NCBI GenBank assembly: GCA_965262705.1
Contig: OZ253556.1
Coordinates: 1,116,001 to 1,180,000, forward strand
From: UJ101 sp965262705
Lineage (GTDB): Bacteria > Bacteroidota > Bacteroidia > Flavobacteriales > UJ101
Length of the DNA: 64,000 nucleotides
Reading direction: 5' to 3'
Shown here one piece after another: positions 33,745-43,229 of this stretch. A program made the translations under genes and the position numbers. The notes beneath the pieces were generated by a model. The model was not told the origin of the DNA, did no database searches, and worked only from the letters and a program-made list of their open reading frames with translations. Numbering within the stretch: position 1 is the first letter of the stretch; each line of letters opens with the position of its first letter.

Positions 33745-34506
33745 ATGCTAAGTCGAAACTATATTAAACTCATCCAATTTTTAAAACGAAAGAAAGGACG
33801 CAACGAAAGTCGCCTTTTTGTAGTTGAAGGATTGAAATCTGTGGAAGAGGCAGTAAAGAGTACTTTTGAAATTAAGCAGCTTTTTTGCCTGAAGACTTAT
33901 GAAAATCGCTTTGAGGGAAGTTTTGAAAAAATAACGGTATCCTGTGAAGAATTGAAAAAAATAAGCAATTTAAAAGAGCCTAATGGCGTTTTGGCAGTCT
34001 GCACAATGAGAAATGAGAAGCCCAAAATTAACTATGAGAAATTACTATTAATGGTAGATGGAATTAATGACCCCGGAAACTTAGGTACCATTATCCGGCT
34101 GGCAGACTGGTTTGGAATAGAACAGATTATCAGTTCGAGAGATACTGTAGATTTTTACACCCCTAAAGTAATCCAGTCAACTATGGGTTCTTTCACAAGG
34201 GTAAAGGTTACTTATACCGATTTGGAATATTTTCTAGAAAAATTTCCCTTTACTGTTTTTGGTACATTTCTCGATGGAGAAAATATCTATACGCAGTGTT
34301 TTCCTTCGAAAGGAATCATTATTTTAGGGAATGAGTCTCATGGAATATCAAAGAAAGTTGAAAAACGGGTTACTCATAGAATTGCGATCCCGCAATGGGG
34401 GAATAACACTGTGGAAAGTCTAAATGTCGCTGCGGCAACTGCTATTACTTTAAGTGAATTCAGACGAGGTAATTACATGAGACCTTTAGTCGGCAATGAC
34501 TTTTAG
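33745..34506 (+). CDS. TrmH/SpoU family RNA methyltransferase
   Basis: SPOUT-class 2'-O-ribose methyltransferase acting on rRNA or tRNA with S-adenosylmethionine. 253 aa: N-terminal substrate-binding domain ('IKLIQFLKRKKGRNESRLFVVEGLKSVEEA') and the trefoil-knot catalytic domain: motif 1 'MVDGINDPGNLGTIIRLADWFGIEQII', motif 2 'IIILGNESHGISKKV', motif 3 'IAIPQWGNNTVESLNVAAATAITLSEF'. The exact target nucleotide cannot be told. Confidence 0.93.
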   Translation: MLSRNYIKLIQFLKRKKGRNESRLFVVEGLKSVEEAVKSTFEIKQLFCLKTYENRFEGSFEKITVSCEELKKISNLKEPNGVLAVCTMRNEKPKINYEKLLLMVDGINDPGNLGTIIRLADWFGIEQIISSRDTVDFYTPKVIQSTMGSFTRVKVTYTDLEYFLEKFPFTVFGTFLDGENIYTQCFPSKGIIILGNESHGISKKVEKRVTHRIAIPQWGNNTVESLNVAAATAITLSEFRRGNYMRPLVGNDF

Positions 34507-34735
34507 ATCTGGTCACTTTAGACCGCTTCCTTATTCTAATTGCGCCCGGTAACCATATCAAAACTTCGACAAGTGTTTACTTAGTTTAGTCGAAGTACTC
34601 AGCTGCCGAAAATTAAAATCTCAAGACCGTTGCAAGGTAATGAAAGATAGTAGATATAAAAAAAGTGATACTTCGACTACGCTCAGCAAGCATACTAAGC
34701 GGTTATTTTATCTAAAAAGATAGTCTATTTATGTC

Positions 34736-35985
34736 ATGAAAATATATCATCATCCTACTTTAGCCGATAGTATTTGTGATTTACATACAAGAAAGATAAA
34801 AAAGTTTTTTTTCACTGAGTTAACCCGTTTGTTAGACTGGGAAAAAATAAGTAAAATAATAGATGACCCTTATAATAAGGGGAAAAGTGCTAAAGGCAGT
34901 CCGAGTTATGATGGGTTATTTAGGGTGCTGAGCTTGTCGAAGTATTATTCAAGATGTGTTTATTACAAACCGGGTATGGATTAAGCGATTATGAAGAGGA
35001 AGATAGGATAAATGACAGTCTTTCGTTCAGTTATTTTTGTGGTTTACCCCTAGCGCAATCCTCGCCTGATATAGTACTTTGAGTAGATTTAGAACATTGA
35101 TGACGCGGGCGAATGCCTACGAGCGTCTATTTAAGGAGATCAACGGTCAATTAGAACGCCATCCAATCATCATCAAAAAAGGAGCGATAGTAGATGCCAG
35201 TGTAATAGAGACGCCCTTAAAACCGAAAGGCAAGGTGAATGATAAGGTTACAGAGGAGAGCGGAGAGCAAAAAGAGGCGTGCGTAAAAAAAGATTATAAG
35301 GTTAGTGTAGATTAAGCAAGCCGCCGGGTTAAAAAAGCGAGCTAAGTATTGAGACCGTTGCAAAAAGCACTTTAGCAAAAAAATGCAACGCCCGATAAAA
35401 ATTAAACACCGGAGCAACCTAATGGGTGTGTAGGATTTTAATTTTTTAAGATGGTTACTGAGCCTGTCGAAGTAAGGAAGCAGTTTGAAGCTAAATGCTT
35501 TCCTTTTCATGTTTTTTATATGTTCTGCAACGGTCTCGTATTATTATGGGGATAAAAAGCATTATGTTCCCGATGAAGAAGGTCTGGTACTTGGAGTAGT
35601 AAGCACGAAAGCAAGTGTAAACGAGGGGAGCAATTTACAGGAGGTTTTAGCGTCTGCAGACCTGCCATCGGGGATTCCCTTAAAAGGGGATAAGGGCTAT
35701 GAATCAGAGAGAAATAGGAGTTTGTTAAACAAGAGAAAGTTGAAGAATCATATACTGAAGAAGGCAAAAAGGGGAAAGCCATTAACGGATTTTGAGAAGA
35801 AGTTCAATAAACGAATAGGGGAAACAAGATTTAAAATAGAACGCACATTCGGAAGCATAAAGCGTTGGTTTTCAGGTGGAGTGGCAAGATATAGCGGGAT
35901 AGCAAAGATGCATACGCAAAACCTGATGGAGGCGATAGGGTATAATTTATATCGAAGTCCGGGGCTACTGGCGTCTAATCGTTAA
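34736..35985 (+). pseudogene. IS5-like transposase with frameshifts and a MITE insertion
   Basis: Pieces in order: N-terminal domain 'ICDLHTRKIKKFFFTELTRL', 'LDWEKISKIIDDPYNKGKSA', a CTTGTCGAAGTA insert near 34930, 'GLSDYEEEDRINDSLSFSYF' in a second frame, 'RFRTLMTRANAYERLFKEIN', first Asp in 'GAIVDASVIETPLK', the MITE, then 'YYYGDKKHYVPDEEGLVLG', second Asp in 'KGDKGYES' and Glu in 'RFKIERTFGSIKRWFSGG'. At least three frame breaks plus the MITE mean it cannot work. The left side of the MITE ('KQAAGLKKRAK') joins the right side once the MITE and one GTATT are removed. Confidence 0.92.
35351..35537 (+). mobile_element. inner MITE inside the transposase gene
   Basis: 187 bp, GAGACCGTTGCAAAAAGC to GTTCTGCAACGGTCTC, with an exact GTATT duplication on each side (35346-35350, 35538-35542). 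The extra length is a GGTTACTGAGCCTGTCGAAG module in the right arm. Confidence 0.92.
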
Positions 35986-36243
35986 AAATAGAGGAAAACA
36001 AGAGGATAAAGGAGTATTGATAGTCAATAAATCCATGAAAAAACAGTGAAAAACCTATCAATAAGTCAGTAGTTAAAAGAAAAAAACTAAAAAACAAAGA
36101 TTATAGACCCCATTCAAACTTTTTGCAATGGTCTTATCTCCTTAGCCAAAAGGCTACTCCGCAGCTTAATTTTTAGCGTAAGCTAAAGATATCATTTTTA
36201 TTATATAGAAAGAAACTAAAAAAACTTTTATCGTTTTTTGTTT

Positions 36244-36251
36244 TATGTTTG
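36244..36251 (+). promoter_or_regulatory. -7 box (TATGTTTG) for the efflux operon
   Basis: TAnnTTTG 15 bases before the TetR start codon; the operon would begin here. Confidence 0.5.
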
Positions 36252-36266
36252 CATCAAATTTTTACT

Positions 36267-36872
36267 ATGGACAAGAAGAAACAAATATTAGAGAAAACAA
36301 AAGTGTTAATCTTTAAAATGGGCGTAAAATCTACAACAATGGATGACATTTCGCAGGAGGTGGGCATTTCTAAAAAAACATTGTATGGTTACTTTCCGAA
36401 CAAAGAAGTGTTAGTTAGAGAGACGTTACGATTTTATCTTACAGAGGTTGAGCAAGTTGTTTCCGAAATAAATAAAAGAAATCTTAACGCTATTGAAAAA
36501 TGGTTTACTATTTTAGAAGATAGTATTTTAACTTATCAATTTGATGAAATAAAAAATACATCAATTCAGATAAAAAAATATTATCCTGAGATTTTTGATG
36601 AAATACAATCCGAACAATGGAATATTACCCAAGAAAATTTTAGAAAAATCATTTTGGAAGGTATTTTGGACGGATTGTTTAGAGAGGATTTTGATGTAAG
36701 TCTATTTTTAAAGTTTTACTATGCAGGGGCAAGTAATCTGTGCGAAAGTTCACTTTTTGAAAACACTAGTTTGTCACATAAAAGCTTAATAATAAAGTAT
36801 CTAAAGTTTTGTATGCGTTCAATTGCTACAGCAAAAGGACTCGAAAAAATAGAAGAAATTGTACAATCATGA
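36267..36872 (+). CDS. TetR/AcrR family regulator of the efflux operon
   Basis: 201 aa. N-terminal helix-turn-helix 'KSTTMDDISQEVGISKKTLYGYFPNKEVLVRETLRF' (about 24-58) is typical of TetR; the ligand domain that follows is all-helical and variable. I use ATG 36267, as the upstream TTG falls in the promoter. The stop overlaps the next start (ATGA), so it is co-translated with the efflux genes and probably represses its own operon until it binds an efflux substrate. Confidence 0.9.
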   Translation: MDKKKQILEKTKVLIFKMGVKSTTMDDISQEVGISKKTLYGYFPNKEVLVRETLRFYLTEVEQVVSEINKRNLNAIEKWFTILEDSILTYQFDEIKNTSIQIKKYYPEIFDEIQSEQWNITQENFRKIILEGILDGLFREDFDVSLFLKFYYAGASNLCESSLFENTSLSHKSLIIKYLKFCMRSIATAKGLEKIEEIVQS

Positions 36873-38230
36873 AAAGTAAAATAACGGCAACAATAGCATT
36901 ATTTGGCTGTTTTTCGACAATAATCTTCTCTCAAGTGGGAAATAATAAGCTAGCCACTCATCAATTTACCTTTAACGAAGCGATTGATTTCGGATCTCAA
37001 AATAGTTATGATATAAAATCAGTAGATTATGATATAAAAAAAGCGGAAAAAAGAATATGGGAGTCTATTTCAGAAGGATTACCGCAAGTAGAGGGTTCTG
37101 TGAATTATCAGGATAATATAAAACAAGCGGTTATGCAATTACCTTCAGAGATTTTTGGTGGAGATCCAGGCACATTTACCGAAGCTACGTTTGGCACAAA
37201 ACAAAGTTTATCAACAGGCATAAAGCTAGAACAACTCATTTTTAGCGGGAATTATTGGGTAGCTATTCAGTCATCAAAAGTATATAAAGAGATTACGCAA
37301 CTCAATAAAAAGAAAACCTTGATTGAGGTAAAAGTGGCTATTGCTCATGCCTACATAAATGTAATTGTAGCAGAGCAGAATGCGGCTATTATAGATAAAA
37401 ATATTCGAATAGCTCAGAAGAATTTGCAAGAATCTTCACAAATGTATAACGCTGGATTTCTTGAATTGCAGGCGATTGAGCAATTGCAGCTCAGTGTGGC
37501 TGAGCTAAAAAATGCCTACAAACAAGCATTAGGATTCATTGAAATAGCAAAAAATAATCTGAAATTTGTTATGGGTATTTCTTTTAGAGATAAAATTGTT
37601 TTGAAGAGCGCGATGAAGGAACTACTAACGCAAAATTTAATTCCTTCTTTGACTCAGAAAACATTTGATGTAGATAATAATATTGATTATCAAATTTCTC
37701 AGAATAATATACGATCTAATGAACTGTTAGTAAAATTAAACAAATCAAATGCCTTACCCATTTTGAAGGCTAATTTGGATTATACGTACTTAAAAAACTC
37801 AGAGCGTTTCCCACTTTGGGAATATGATTTTAATTGGAATCCGAGCTTAGTACTAGGGATAAATCTTAATATTCCTATTTTTAGTTCTTTCAAAAGACGT
37901 TCGCAGCGACAGCAGGCTGAAATTGATTTAGAAAAAGCGCAAATTGCCAAGCAAAAAACGGAAGAAGAAGCAAAATTAAAAGCTAAGACTCAAAAAACGT
38001 TGTATAATAATGCGATTGAAAATTATTATACGGCAAAAGATAATTTAGATCTAGCAGAAAAAATCTATAAAAAAGAAACTACTAAATACTTTGAGGGAGT
38101 TTCAACGAGCAATGATTTAAGGCAATCTGAAAGCCAATTTTATTCAAGTCAAAGCAATTATATAAGTGCCATTTCAAGTTTGTTAGATGCTAAAGTAGAG
38201 CTAGATAAAGCCTTAAATAAATATAATTAA
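36869..38230 (+). CDS. TolC-family outer-membrane efflux protein
   Basis: 453 aa from ATG 36869. Signal peptide 'SKITATIALFGCFSTIIFSQ', then two OEP repeats (about 35-235 and 240-450) rich in long helices: 'FTFNEAIDFGSQNSYDIKSVDYDIKKAEKRIWESISEGLPQV', 'AEQNAAIIDKNIRIAQKNLQESSQMYNAGFLELQAIEQL', 'YKKETTKYFEGVSTSNDLRQSESQFYSSQSNYISAISSLLDAKVELDKAL'. It forms the trimeric exit duct of the tripartite pump. Confidence 0.93.
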   Translation: MKSKITATIALFGCFSTIIFSQVGNNKLATHQFTFNEAIDFGSQNSYDIKSVDYDIKKAEKRIWESISEGLPQVEGSVNYQDNIKQAVMQLPSEIFGGDPGTFTEATFGTKQSLSTGIKLEQLIFSGNYWVAIQSSKVYKEITQLNKKKTLIEVKVAIAHAYINVIVAEQNAAIIDKNIRIAQKNLQESSQMYNAGFLELQAIEQLQLSVAELKNAYKQALGFIEIAKNNLKFVMGISFRDKIVLKSAMKELLTQNLIPSLTQKTFDVDNNIDYQISQNNIRSNELLVKLNKSNALPILKANLDYTYLKNSERFPLWEYDFNWNPSLVLGINLNIPIFSSFKRRSQRQQAEIDLEKAQIAKQKTEEEAKLKAKTQKTLYNNAIENYYTAKDNLDLAEKIYKKETTKYFEGVSTSNDLRQSESQFYSSQSNYISAISSLLDAKVELDKALNKYN

Positions 38231-38236
38231 ATTCGT

Positions 38237-39424
38237 ATGAAAAGAATAATTAAATTAATGATAATCAGTTTATCAGTGTCATTTGTTTGGATGTCTTGTA
38301 GTGAAGAAAAGAAAATTCAAAGACAATCAACAGCTAAAATTATTGCAACGCAAGACTTGACCCAAATCAAAAAGAAAAAAACACAGATAAAAAATCAATA
38401 CGATAAGTTGAAGGATGAATTAAGCTTGCTCAACAACGAAATTGAGAAATTAGATACGGTTGAAAAACTGCCTATCGTAACGGTTTTAAATGTAAAAGAC
38501 ACCTTATTTAAGCATTTCTTAGAATTGCAAGGAAGCATCGAGACAAAGGAAAATATAATTATCTATCCAGAATTTTCGGGAATTTTATCCACGCTATATG
38601 TTAAGGAAGGGCAACCAGTTAAAAAAGGACAATTACTTGCCAAGATTGATGATGGAGGGCTACAGAAACAACTAGAACAATTAAAAGTTCAATATCAATT
38701 GTCAAAAACTACCTACGAACGTCAAAAACGCCTTTGGGATCAAAAAATTGGTTCTGAAATACAGTACTTGCAGGCAAAATCGATTATGAAAGCACAGGAA
38801 AAAGGTATTGCCGCTATGAAAGATCAATTAGAAAAAACGTATGTAAAAGCCCCCTTTTCTGGAATTATTGATGAAGTAATTACGGAACAAGGATCAGTCA
38901 TAGCACCTGGTAATAATTTATTTAAGTTAGTTAATCTTGACCGAATGTATGTCAAAAGCAATGTACCGGAAATTTATTTACCAAACATAAAAGTAGGCAC
39001 GTTTGTCGAAGTTTATATCCCTGTTTTAGGTGAGAAAATGGATGCTTATGTTAGCCGTATGAGCCATACGATTGATAAAGATAATCGTACTTTTTCAATT
39101 GAAATAGAAGTTCCGAACAAAGACGGACAACTCAAACCTAATTTGACAGTGCAGTTGAGAATAAATGACTATACTAGCAAAAAAGCAATTTTAGTACCCG
39201 AAAGCATTATTTCAGAAAATGCAGCGGGGGAGCAATATGTTTATCTAGCAACACAAACCAACGAGAAACACTATGCTAAGGCCTTAAAACGAATGATCAA
39301 TACCGGTCGCTCACAAGAGGGCAAAGTAGAAATCACCTCAGGATTGAAAGAAGGGGATAGAATTATTGATGAAGGAGCAAGAAATGTAAAACCCGGGCTC
39401 AAAATAGAAATCAAAAAGCTTTAA
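38237..39424 (+). CDS. RND periplasmic adaptor (MFP), lipoprotein
   Basis: 395 aa; lipobox signal 'MIISLSVSFVWMSC' followed by a coiled coil (about 45-80). The barrel-sandwich hybrid is 'IIIYPEFSGILSTLYVKEGQPVKKGQLLAKIDDGGLQKQLEQLK' and 'TYVKAPFSGIIDEVITEQGSVIAPGNNLFKLVNLDRMYVKSNVPE', then beta-barrel and membrane-proximal domains. It links the RND pump with TolC. It starts 6 bases after the TolC stop. Confidence 0.93.
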   Translation: MKRIIKLMIISLSVSFVWMSCSEEKKIQRQSTAKIIATQDLTQIKKKKTQIKNQYDKLKDELSLLNNEIEKLDTVEKLPIVTVLNVKDTLFKHFLELQGSIETKENIIIYPEFSGILSTLYVKEGQPVKKGQLLAKIDDGGLQKQLEQLKVQYQLSKTTYERQKRLWDQKIGSEIQYLQAKSIMKAQEKGIAAMKDQLEKTYVKAPFSGIIDEVITEQGSVIAPGNNLFKLVNLDRMYVKSNVPEIYLPNIKVGTFVEVYIPVLGEKMDAYVSRMSHTIDKDNRTFSIEIEVPNKDGQLKPNLTVQLRINDYTSKKAILVPESIISENAAGEQYVYLATQTNEKHYAKALKRMINTGRSQEGKVEITSGLKEGDRIIDEGARNVKPGLKIEIKKL

Positions 39425-39495
39425 AATATAAAGAGGAACATAGAGGATAAGCGTTAGCATTACTTTTTTATCATTTTTAATATATATAAAATTAT

Positions 39496-42400
39496 ATGAG
39501 CAATCAAAATCAACACGGCGAGAAACACTTTGGACCTTCCTCGTGGGCGATTCATAATCGGACTACTATTTATGTGATCATGGCACTATTTCTCATAATC
39601 GGAGGATCGGCTTATTATAAAATGGCGAGAGAGAATTTTCCAGAAATTATTGAAACTAAAATCTATATTAGTTCTTTCTATCCTGGTAATACAGCAGAAG
39701 ATGTTGAAAAATTGATTACCAATCCTTTAGAAGAAGATTTTAGAGATGTATCACACGTATCCAAGATAACTTCAACTTCGGCAGAAGATTATTCACTTAT
39801 TATTGTAGAGTTTGACGAAGACATTTCTGTTGAATCGGCTAAACAAAAGATTAAAGATAAAGTAGATGGTGTAGTTGCTGACCCAGACTGGCCGTTGTCA
39901 AATGGGGCAAAAGTAGATCCAGATGTTTTTGATTTAAATTTTTCGGAAGAGTTGCCTATTATGAACATTAATCTTTATGGGGATTACGATAAAGTTACAT
40001 TCAAGAAATACGCAGAAGAGTTTCAAGACGCTATCGAAACCATTCCTGAAATTAAAGAAGCTGGTATTCGGGGAATAGAAGAGCTAGAGGTGGAAATTGC
40101 TGTAGATATTTATAAAATGATGGCTTCTGAAGTATCTTTTAACGACCTAATCAATGCTGTTAATAATGAGAATATAACTATCTCAGGGGGTAATCTAATT
40201 TCCAATCAACAGCGCAGAACTATACGTGTGATTGGTGAAATTACGCGTCCAAAGGATCTAGAAAACTTTGTCATAAAAAGCGAAAAAGGAAAAGCCATTT
40301 ACTTGAAAGATATTGCAAGTGTTTCTTTTAAAGAAAAAGATAAAACCTCTTATGCACGTGAAAAAGGATCGCCAGTAGTTATGATCGATGTCAAGAAGCG
40401 TTCCGGAAAAAACATGATTGAAGCAGTAGAAAAAGTATATAAGAAGATAGAAGAGGCTAAGGCTTCTTATCTTCCTTCTGATTTGAAAATAAGTGTGGCA
40501 AACGATCAAAGCGATCTAGTAATTAACGAAGTAAATGATTTAGTAAATAATATTATTTTCGGAATTATCTTAGTGGTCAGCGTTTTAATGTTTTTTCTTG
40601 GATTTCGCAATGCACTCTTTGTTGGCTTTGCTATTCCGATGTCTATGTTTATGTCCTTTATGATTTTAAATATGCTTGGATTTACGCTCAATACCGTGGT
40701 GCTCTTTGCCATGATTATGGGACTCGGGATGCTTGTGGACAATGGGATTGTAGTAGTTGAGAACGTTTATAAACTGATGGATAAAAAAGGCATGAAACCG
40801 ATGGATGCTGCTTTACAAGGAATTAGTGAAATTGCTCTGCCTATTATTATCTCTACTGCAACGACTGTAGCCGCTTTTATCCCGCTGGGAATGTGGCCTG
40901 GCATTATGGGGCAATTCATGATTTACTTTCCTCAAACGCTCTCCATTGTTTTAGGCTCCTCCCTATTCGTCGCTATTTTTTTCAATTCTATGCTTACGGC
41001 AGAATTTATGAAAACCAAAGAAGGTAAACTCGGCATGAAGGCTTTATTATTCTATACAATGATTTTATTAGTTATTGGCTTTTCAACAGTTTTATTATCT
41101 TCTAAGGGAAGCGGGGCCTTTGGAATGGGGACACTACTAATTATATCCTCTGTATTTTTATGGCTGTATAAATTTTTACTCCATCCGTTTATAAAGATAT
41201 TTCAACGCCGGTTCCTCCCTTGGTTAGAGAGAACCTATAAAATATTTTTAAGATTTGCCTTGCGCGGTTGGCACAGCTACTTATTTTTTGTAGGAACTGT
41301 TTTAACCTTGTTATTCACCATCATATGGGTAGGTAGCCTGCTTGAAGCAGAGAAAATTAAAGTGGAATTCTTTCCAGACAATATCCCGAATCAGGTGATT
41401 ACTTATATAGAATATCCTCAGGGTACGGATATTGAAAAAACCAATGCTATAACCAAGGACGTTGAAAAAAAAATATTTAAGATATTAGACCCATATACTG
41501 ACAAAGACGGCAATAACTATATTTTAGAATCGGTTGTTTCTCAAGTAGGAGAAGGAGCAGGAAATCCTCAAATTGATTCAGGATCATCAGGAGAAATGCC
41601 CCATAGAGCCAAAATAACGGTAATGTTCCGTGAATTCAAGTATCGGCGAGGTGTTAATACACGAGACATTCAAAAGCAAATTCAAAAAGTTGTGCAGGGT
41701 TATCCCGGCGTTATTGTTACCGTAGAGAAAGATATTATAGAACCTCCAGCAGGCTACCCCGTCAATATCGAACTAAAAGGAGAAGATTATGATAAATTGG
41801 AATGGGCAGCCAACCAAATGAAAGATTTTATCGAACAAACTGGAGTAGAAGGGATCGAAAATTTACGATTAGATGTTACCAAAACTAAGCCTGGGATCGA
41901 GGTAACCGTCGATCGAAAAAAAGCTGGTGAATTAAAATTGTCTGCCTCACAGATCGGATTGCAATTACGCCGCGCTTTATACGGTGAAAAAACAGGAACG
42001 TATAAAAAACAGGGAGATGACTATGACATATATATCCGTTTTGATAAGAATAATCGGTATAATTTAAACTCGCTCTTCAACCAGAATATTACTTTTAGAG
42101 ACATCTCAACCGGACAAATAAAAAATGTACCGCTTTCTGTGGTTACCCAACAAAAAAATGTATCTTCATTCACCGCAATAAAACATCGGGACGGCAGGCG
42201 GTTAATTACGGTTTATTCTGCCATATTACCCGGGTATAATGCCAATGAAATTGTAAATCAGTTAAAGAAGGATTTAAAAGATTTTCAATTACCTAATGGG
42301 ACCAGCTATTCTTTTACCGGCGAGCAAGAAGAACAAGAAAAAAACACAAGTTTTTTGCTTTCAGCATTATTTGCAGGGTTAGGGTTAATTATGCTTTTAT

Positions 42401-42984
42401 TAGTCTATCAATTTAATTCCGTTTCAAAACCACTTATTATTATGATTGCCATTTTCTTAAGTTTTATCGGTGTTTTTCTTGGATTAATTTTCTCTGGGCG
42501 TCCGTTCGTGATTATGATGACTATGTCTGGAATTATCTCATTGGCAGGAATTGTGGTAAATAATGGAGTCGTTCTCTTAGATTATACTGAATTATTGATT
42601 TCAAGAAAAAAACGTGAACTCAACTTTTCTAAAAAGCAAATGTTACCCAAAGAACAAATTTTTGATGCTATTGTTGAAGCAGGGGTTTCTCGGTTACGAC
42701 CCGTACTCCTTACAGCTATAACAACTGTATTAGGGCTTATGCCTTTAGCCATCGGATTAAATATTGACTTCTTTGGACTTATGACCGATTTAGACCCTCA
42801 TATTTACCTGGGAGGAGATAACTTTATTTTCTGGAGCCCGCTGGCTTGGACTGTTATTAACGGATTGACCTTTGCCACGTTCTTAACTTTGATTATTGTG
42901 CCCGTAATGTATTACCTGGTAAGCCAATTAAAAATATGGGTTCAGGATATAAGATATAGAAGACAAGTGATTAAACCGGGTTAG
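39496..42984 (+). CDS. RND efflux permease (AcrB/HAE1 family)
   Basis: 1162-aa proton-driven pump with the usual 12 helices and two large periplasmic loops. N-terminus 'SSWAIHNRTTIYVIMALFLIIGGSAYYKMARENFPEI'; loop 1 'SSFYPGNTAEDVEKLITNPLEEDFRDVSHVSKITSTS'; TM4 'FAMIMGLGMLVDNGIVVVENVYKLM'; second half from about 590, with 'GEQEEQEKNTSFLLSALFAGLGLIMLLLVYQFNS' and 'GVSRLRPVLLTAITTVLGLMPLA'. The TM4 pair is Asp-Asn ('VDN') where AcrB has Asp-Asp. Substrate unknown (drug, bile salt or lipid); no metal-specific CzcA/CusA signature recognised. Confidence 0.94.
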   Translation: MSNQNQHGEKHFGPSSWAIHNRTTIYVIMALFLIIGGSAYYKMARENFPEIIETKIYISSFYPGNTAEDVEKLITNPLEEDFRDVSHVSKITSTSAEDYSLIIVEFDEDISVESAKQKIKDKVDGVVADPDWPLSNGAKVDPDVFDLNFSEELPIMNINLYGDYDKVTFKKYAEEFQDAIETIPEIKEAGIRGIEELEVEIAVDIYKMMASEVSFNDLINAVNNENITISGGNLISNQQRRTIRVIGEITRPKDLENFVIKSEKGKAIYLKDIASVSFKEKDKTSYAREKGSPVVMIDVKKRSGKNMIEAVEKVYKKIEEAKASYLPSDLKISVANDQSDLVINEVNDLVNNIIFGIILVVSVLMFFLGFRNALFVGFAIPMSMFMSFMILNMLGFTLNTVVLFAMIMGLGMLVDNGIVVVENVYKLMDKKGMKPMDAALQGISEIALPIIISTATTVAAFIPLGMWPGIMGQFMIYFPQTLSIVLGSSLFVAIFFNSMLTAEFMKTKEGKLGMKALLFYTMILLVIGFSTVLLSSKGSGAFGMGTLLIISSVFLWLYKFLLHPFIKIFQRRFLPWLERTYKIFLRFALRGWHSYLFFVGTVLTLLFTIIWVGSLLEAEKIKVEFFPDNIPNQVITYIEYPQGTDIEKTNAITKDVEKKIFKILDPYTDKDGNNYILESVVSQVGEGAGNPQIDSGSSGEMPHRAKITVMFREFKYRRGVNTRDIQKQIQKVVQGYPGVIVTVEKDIIEPPAGYPVNIELKGEDYDKLEWAANQMKDFIEQTGVEGIENLRLDVTKTKPGIEVTVDRKKAGELKLSASQIGLQLRRALYGEKTGTYKKQGDDYDIYIRFDKNNRYNLNSLFNQNITFRDISTGQIKNVPLSVVTQQKNVSSFTAIKHRDGRRLITVYSAILPGYNANEIVNQLKKDLKDFQLPNGTSYSFTGEQEEQEKNTSFLLSALFAGLGLIMLLLVYQFNSVSKPLIIMIAIFLSFIGVFLGLIFSGRPFVIMMTMSGIISLAGIVVNNGVVLLDYTELLISRKKRELNFSKKQMLPKEQIFDAIVEAGVSRLRPVLLTAITTVLGLMPLAIGLNIDFFGLMTDLDPHIYLGGDNFIFWSPLAWTVINGLTFATFLTLIIVPVMYYLVSQLKIWVQDIRYRRQVIKPG

Positions 42985-43034
42985 GAATAGTGCGGTTAAA
43001 AATTATAAGTTGTATTTTAGTGATATAATGCGTT

Positions 43035-43210
43035 GAGACCGTTGCAGAACACATAAAAAAGTATGAAAATCTAAGAAAAGAGCATTGTGCATACATTGAG
43101 AATTCAACATTAAAATCATAGCCAGGACTACAAAGGCAACGCTTCTATTTCTTAGCGACTTTCAGCTAACGATGACTTGTGATTGCTAAAGTGTTTTTTG
43201 TAAAGATTTC
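43035..43210 (-). repeat. decayed MITE between converging genes
   Basis: GAGACCGTTGCAGAACACAT at the left is perfect, but the middle is largely non-MITE sequence and the right end is GCTAAAGTGTTTTTTGTAAAGATTTC. Confidence 0.55.
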
Positions 43211-43229
43211 CAAGATGTTAAGGAGCATA

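Larger units (their letters stand above)
34623..36135 (+). mobile_element. IS5-like insertion sequence, inactivated, probable parent of the MITEs
   Basis: Ends AAGACCGTTGCAA (34623) and TTGCAATGGTCTT (to 36135), one mismatch, nearly identical to the MITE ends. Flanking ATCTC (34618-34622) and ATCTC (36136-36140) form a 5-bp target duplication like those of the MITEs. It contains the broken transposase gene and the inner MITE. Without the MITE and one duplication it would be about 1.3 kb, normal for this family. Confidence 0.88.
34512..36193 (-). repeat. outer, decayed MITE split by the IS
   Basis: Left part 34512-34622 (TAGACCGCTTCCTTATTC ... GAAAATTAAAATCTC, with a nested CTTCGAC module) and right part 36141-36193 (CTTAGCCAAAAGGCTACTCC ... 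GCTAAAGATATC). Joined, they restore the MITE centre: the AAAATTAAAATC arm, a hairpin AGCC-AAAA-GGCT and TTAATTTTTA. Confidence 0.7.

Noticed and set aside
39496..42984. Metal efflux (CzcA/CusA) assignment for the RND pump
   Set aside because: The metal-specific residues were not recognised, and the TetR-TolC-adaptor setting is typical of drug or lipid pumps.
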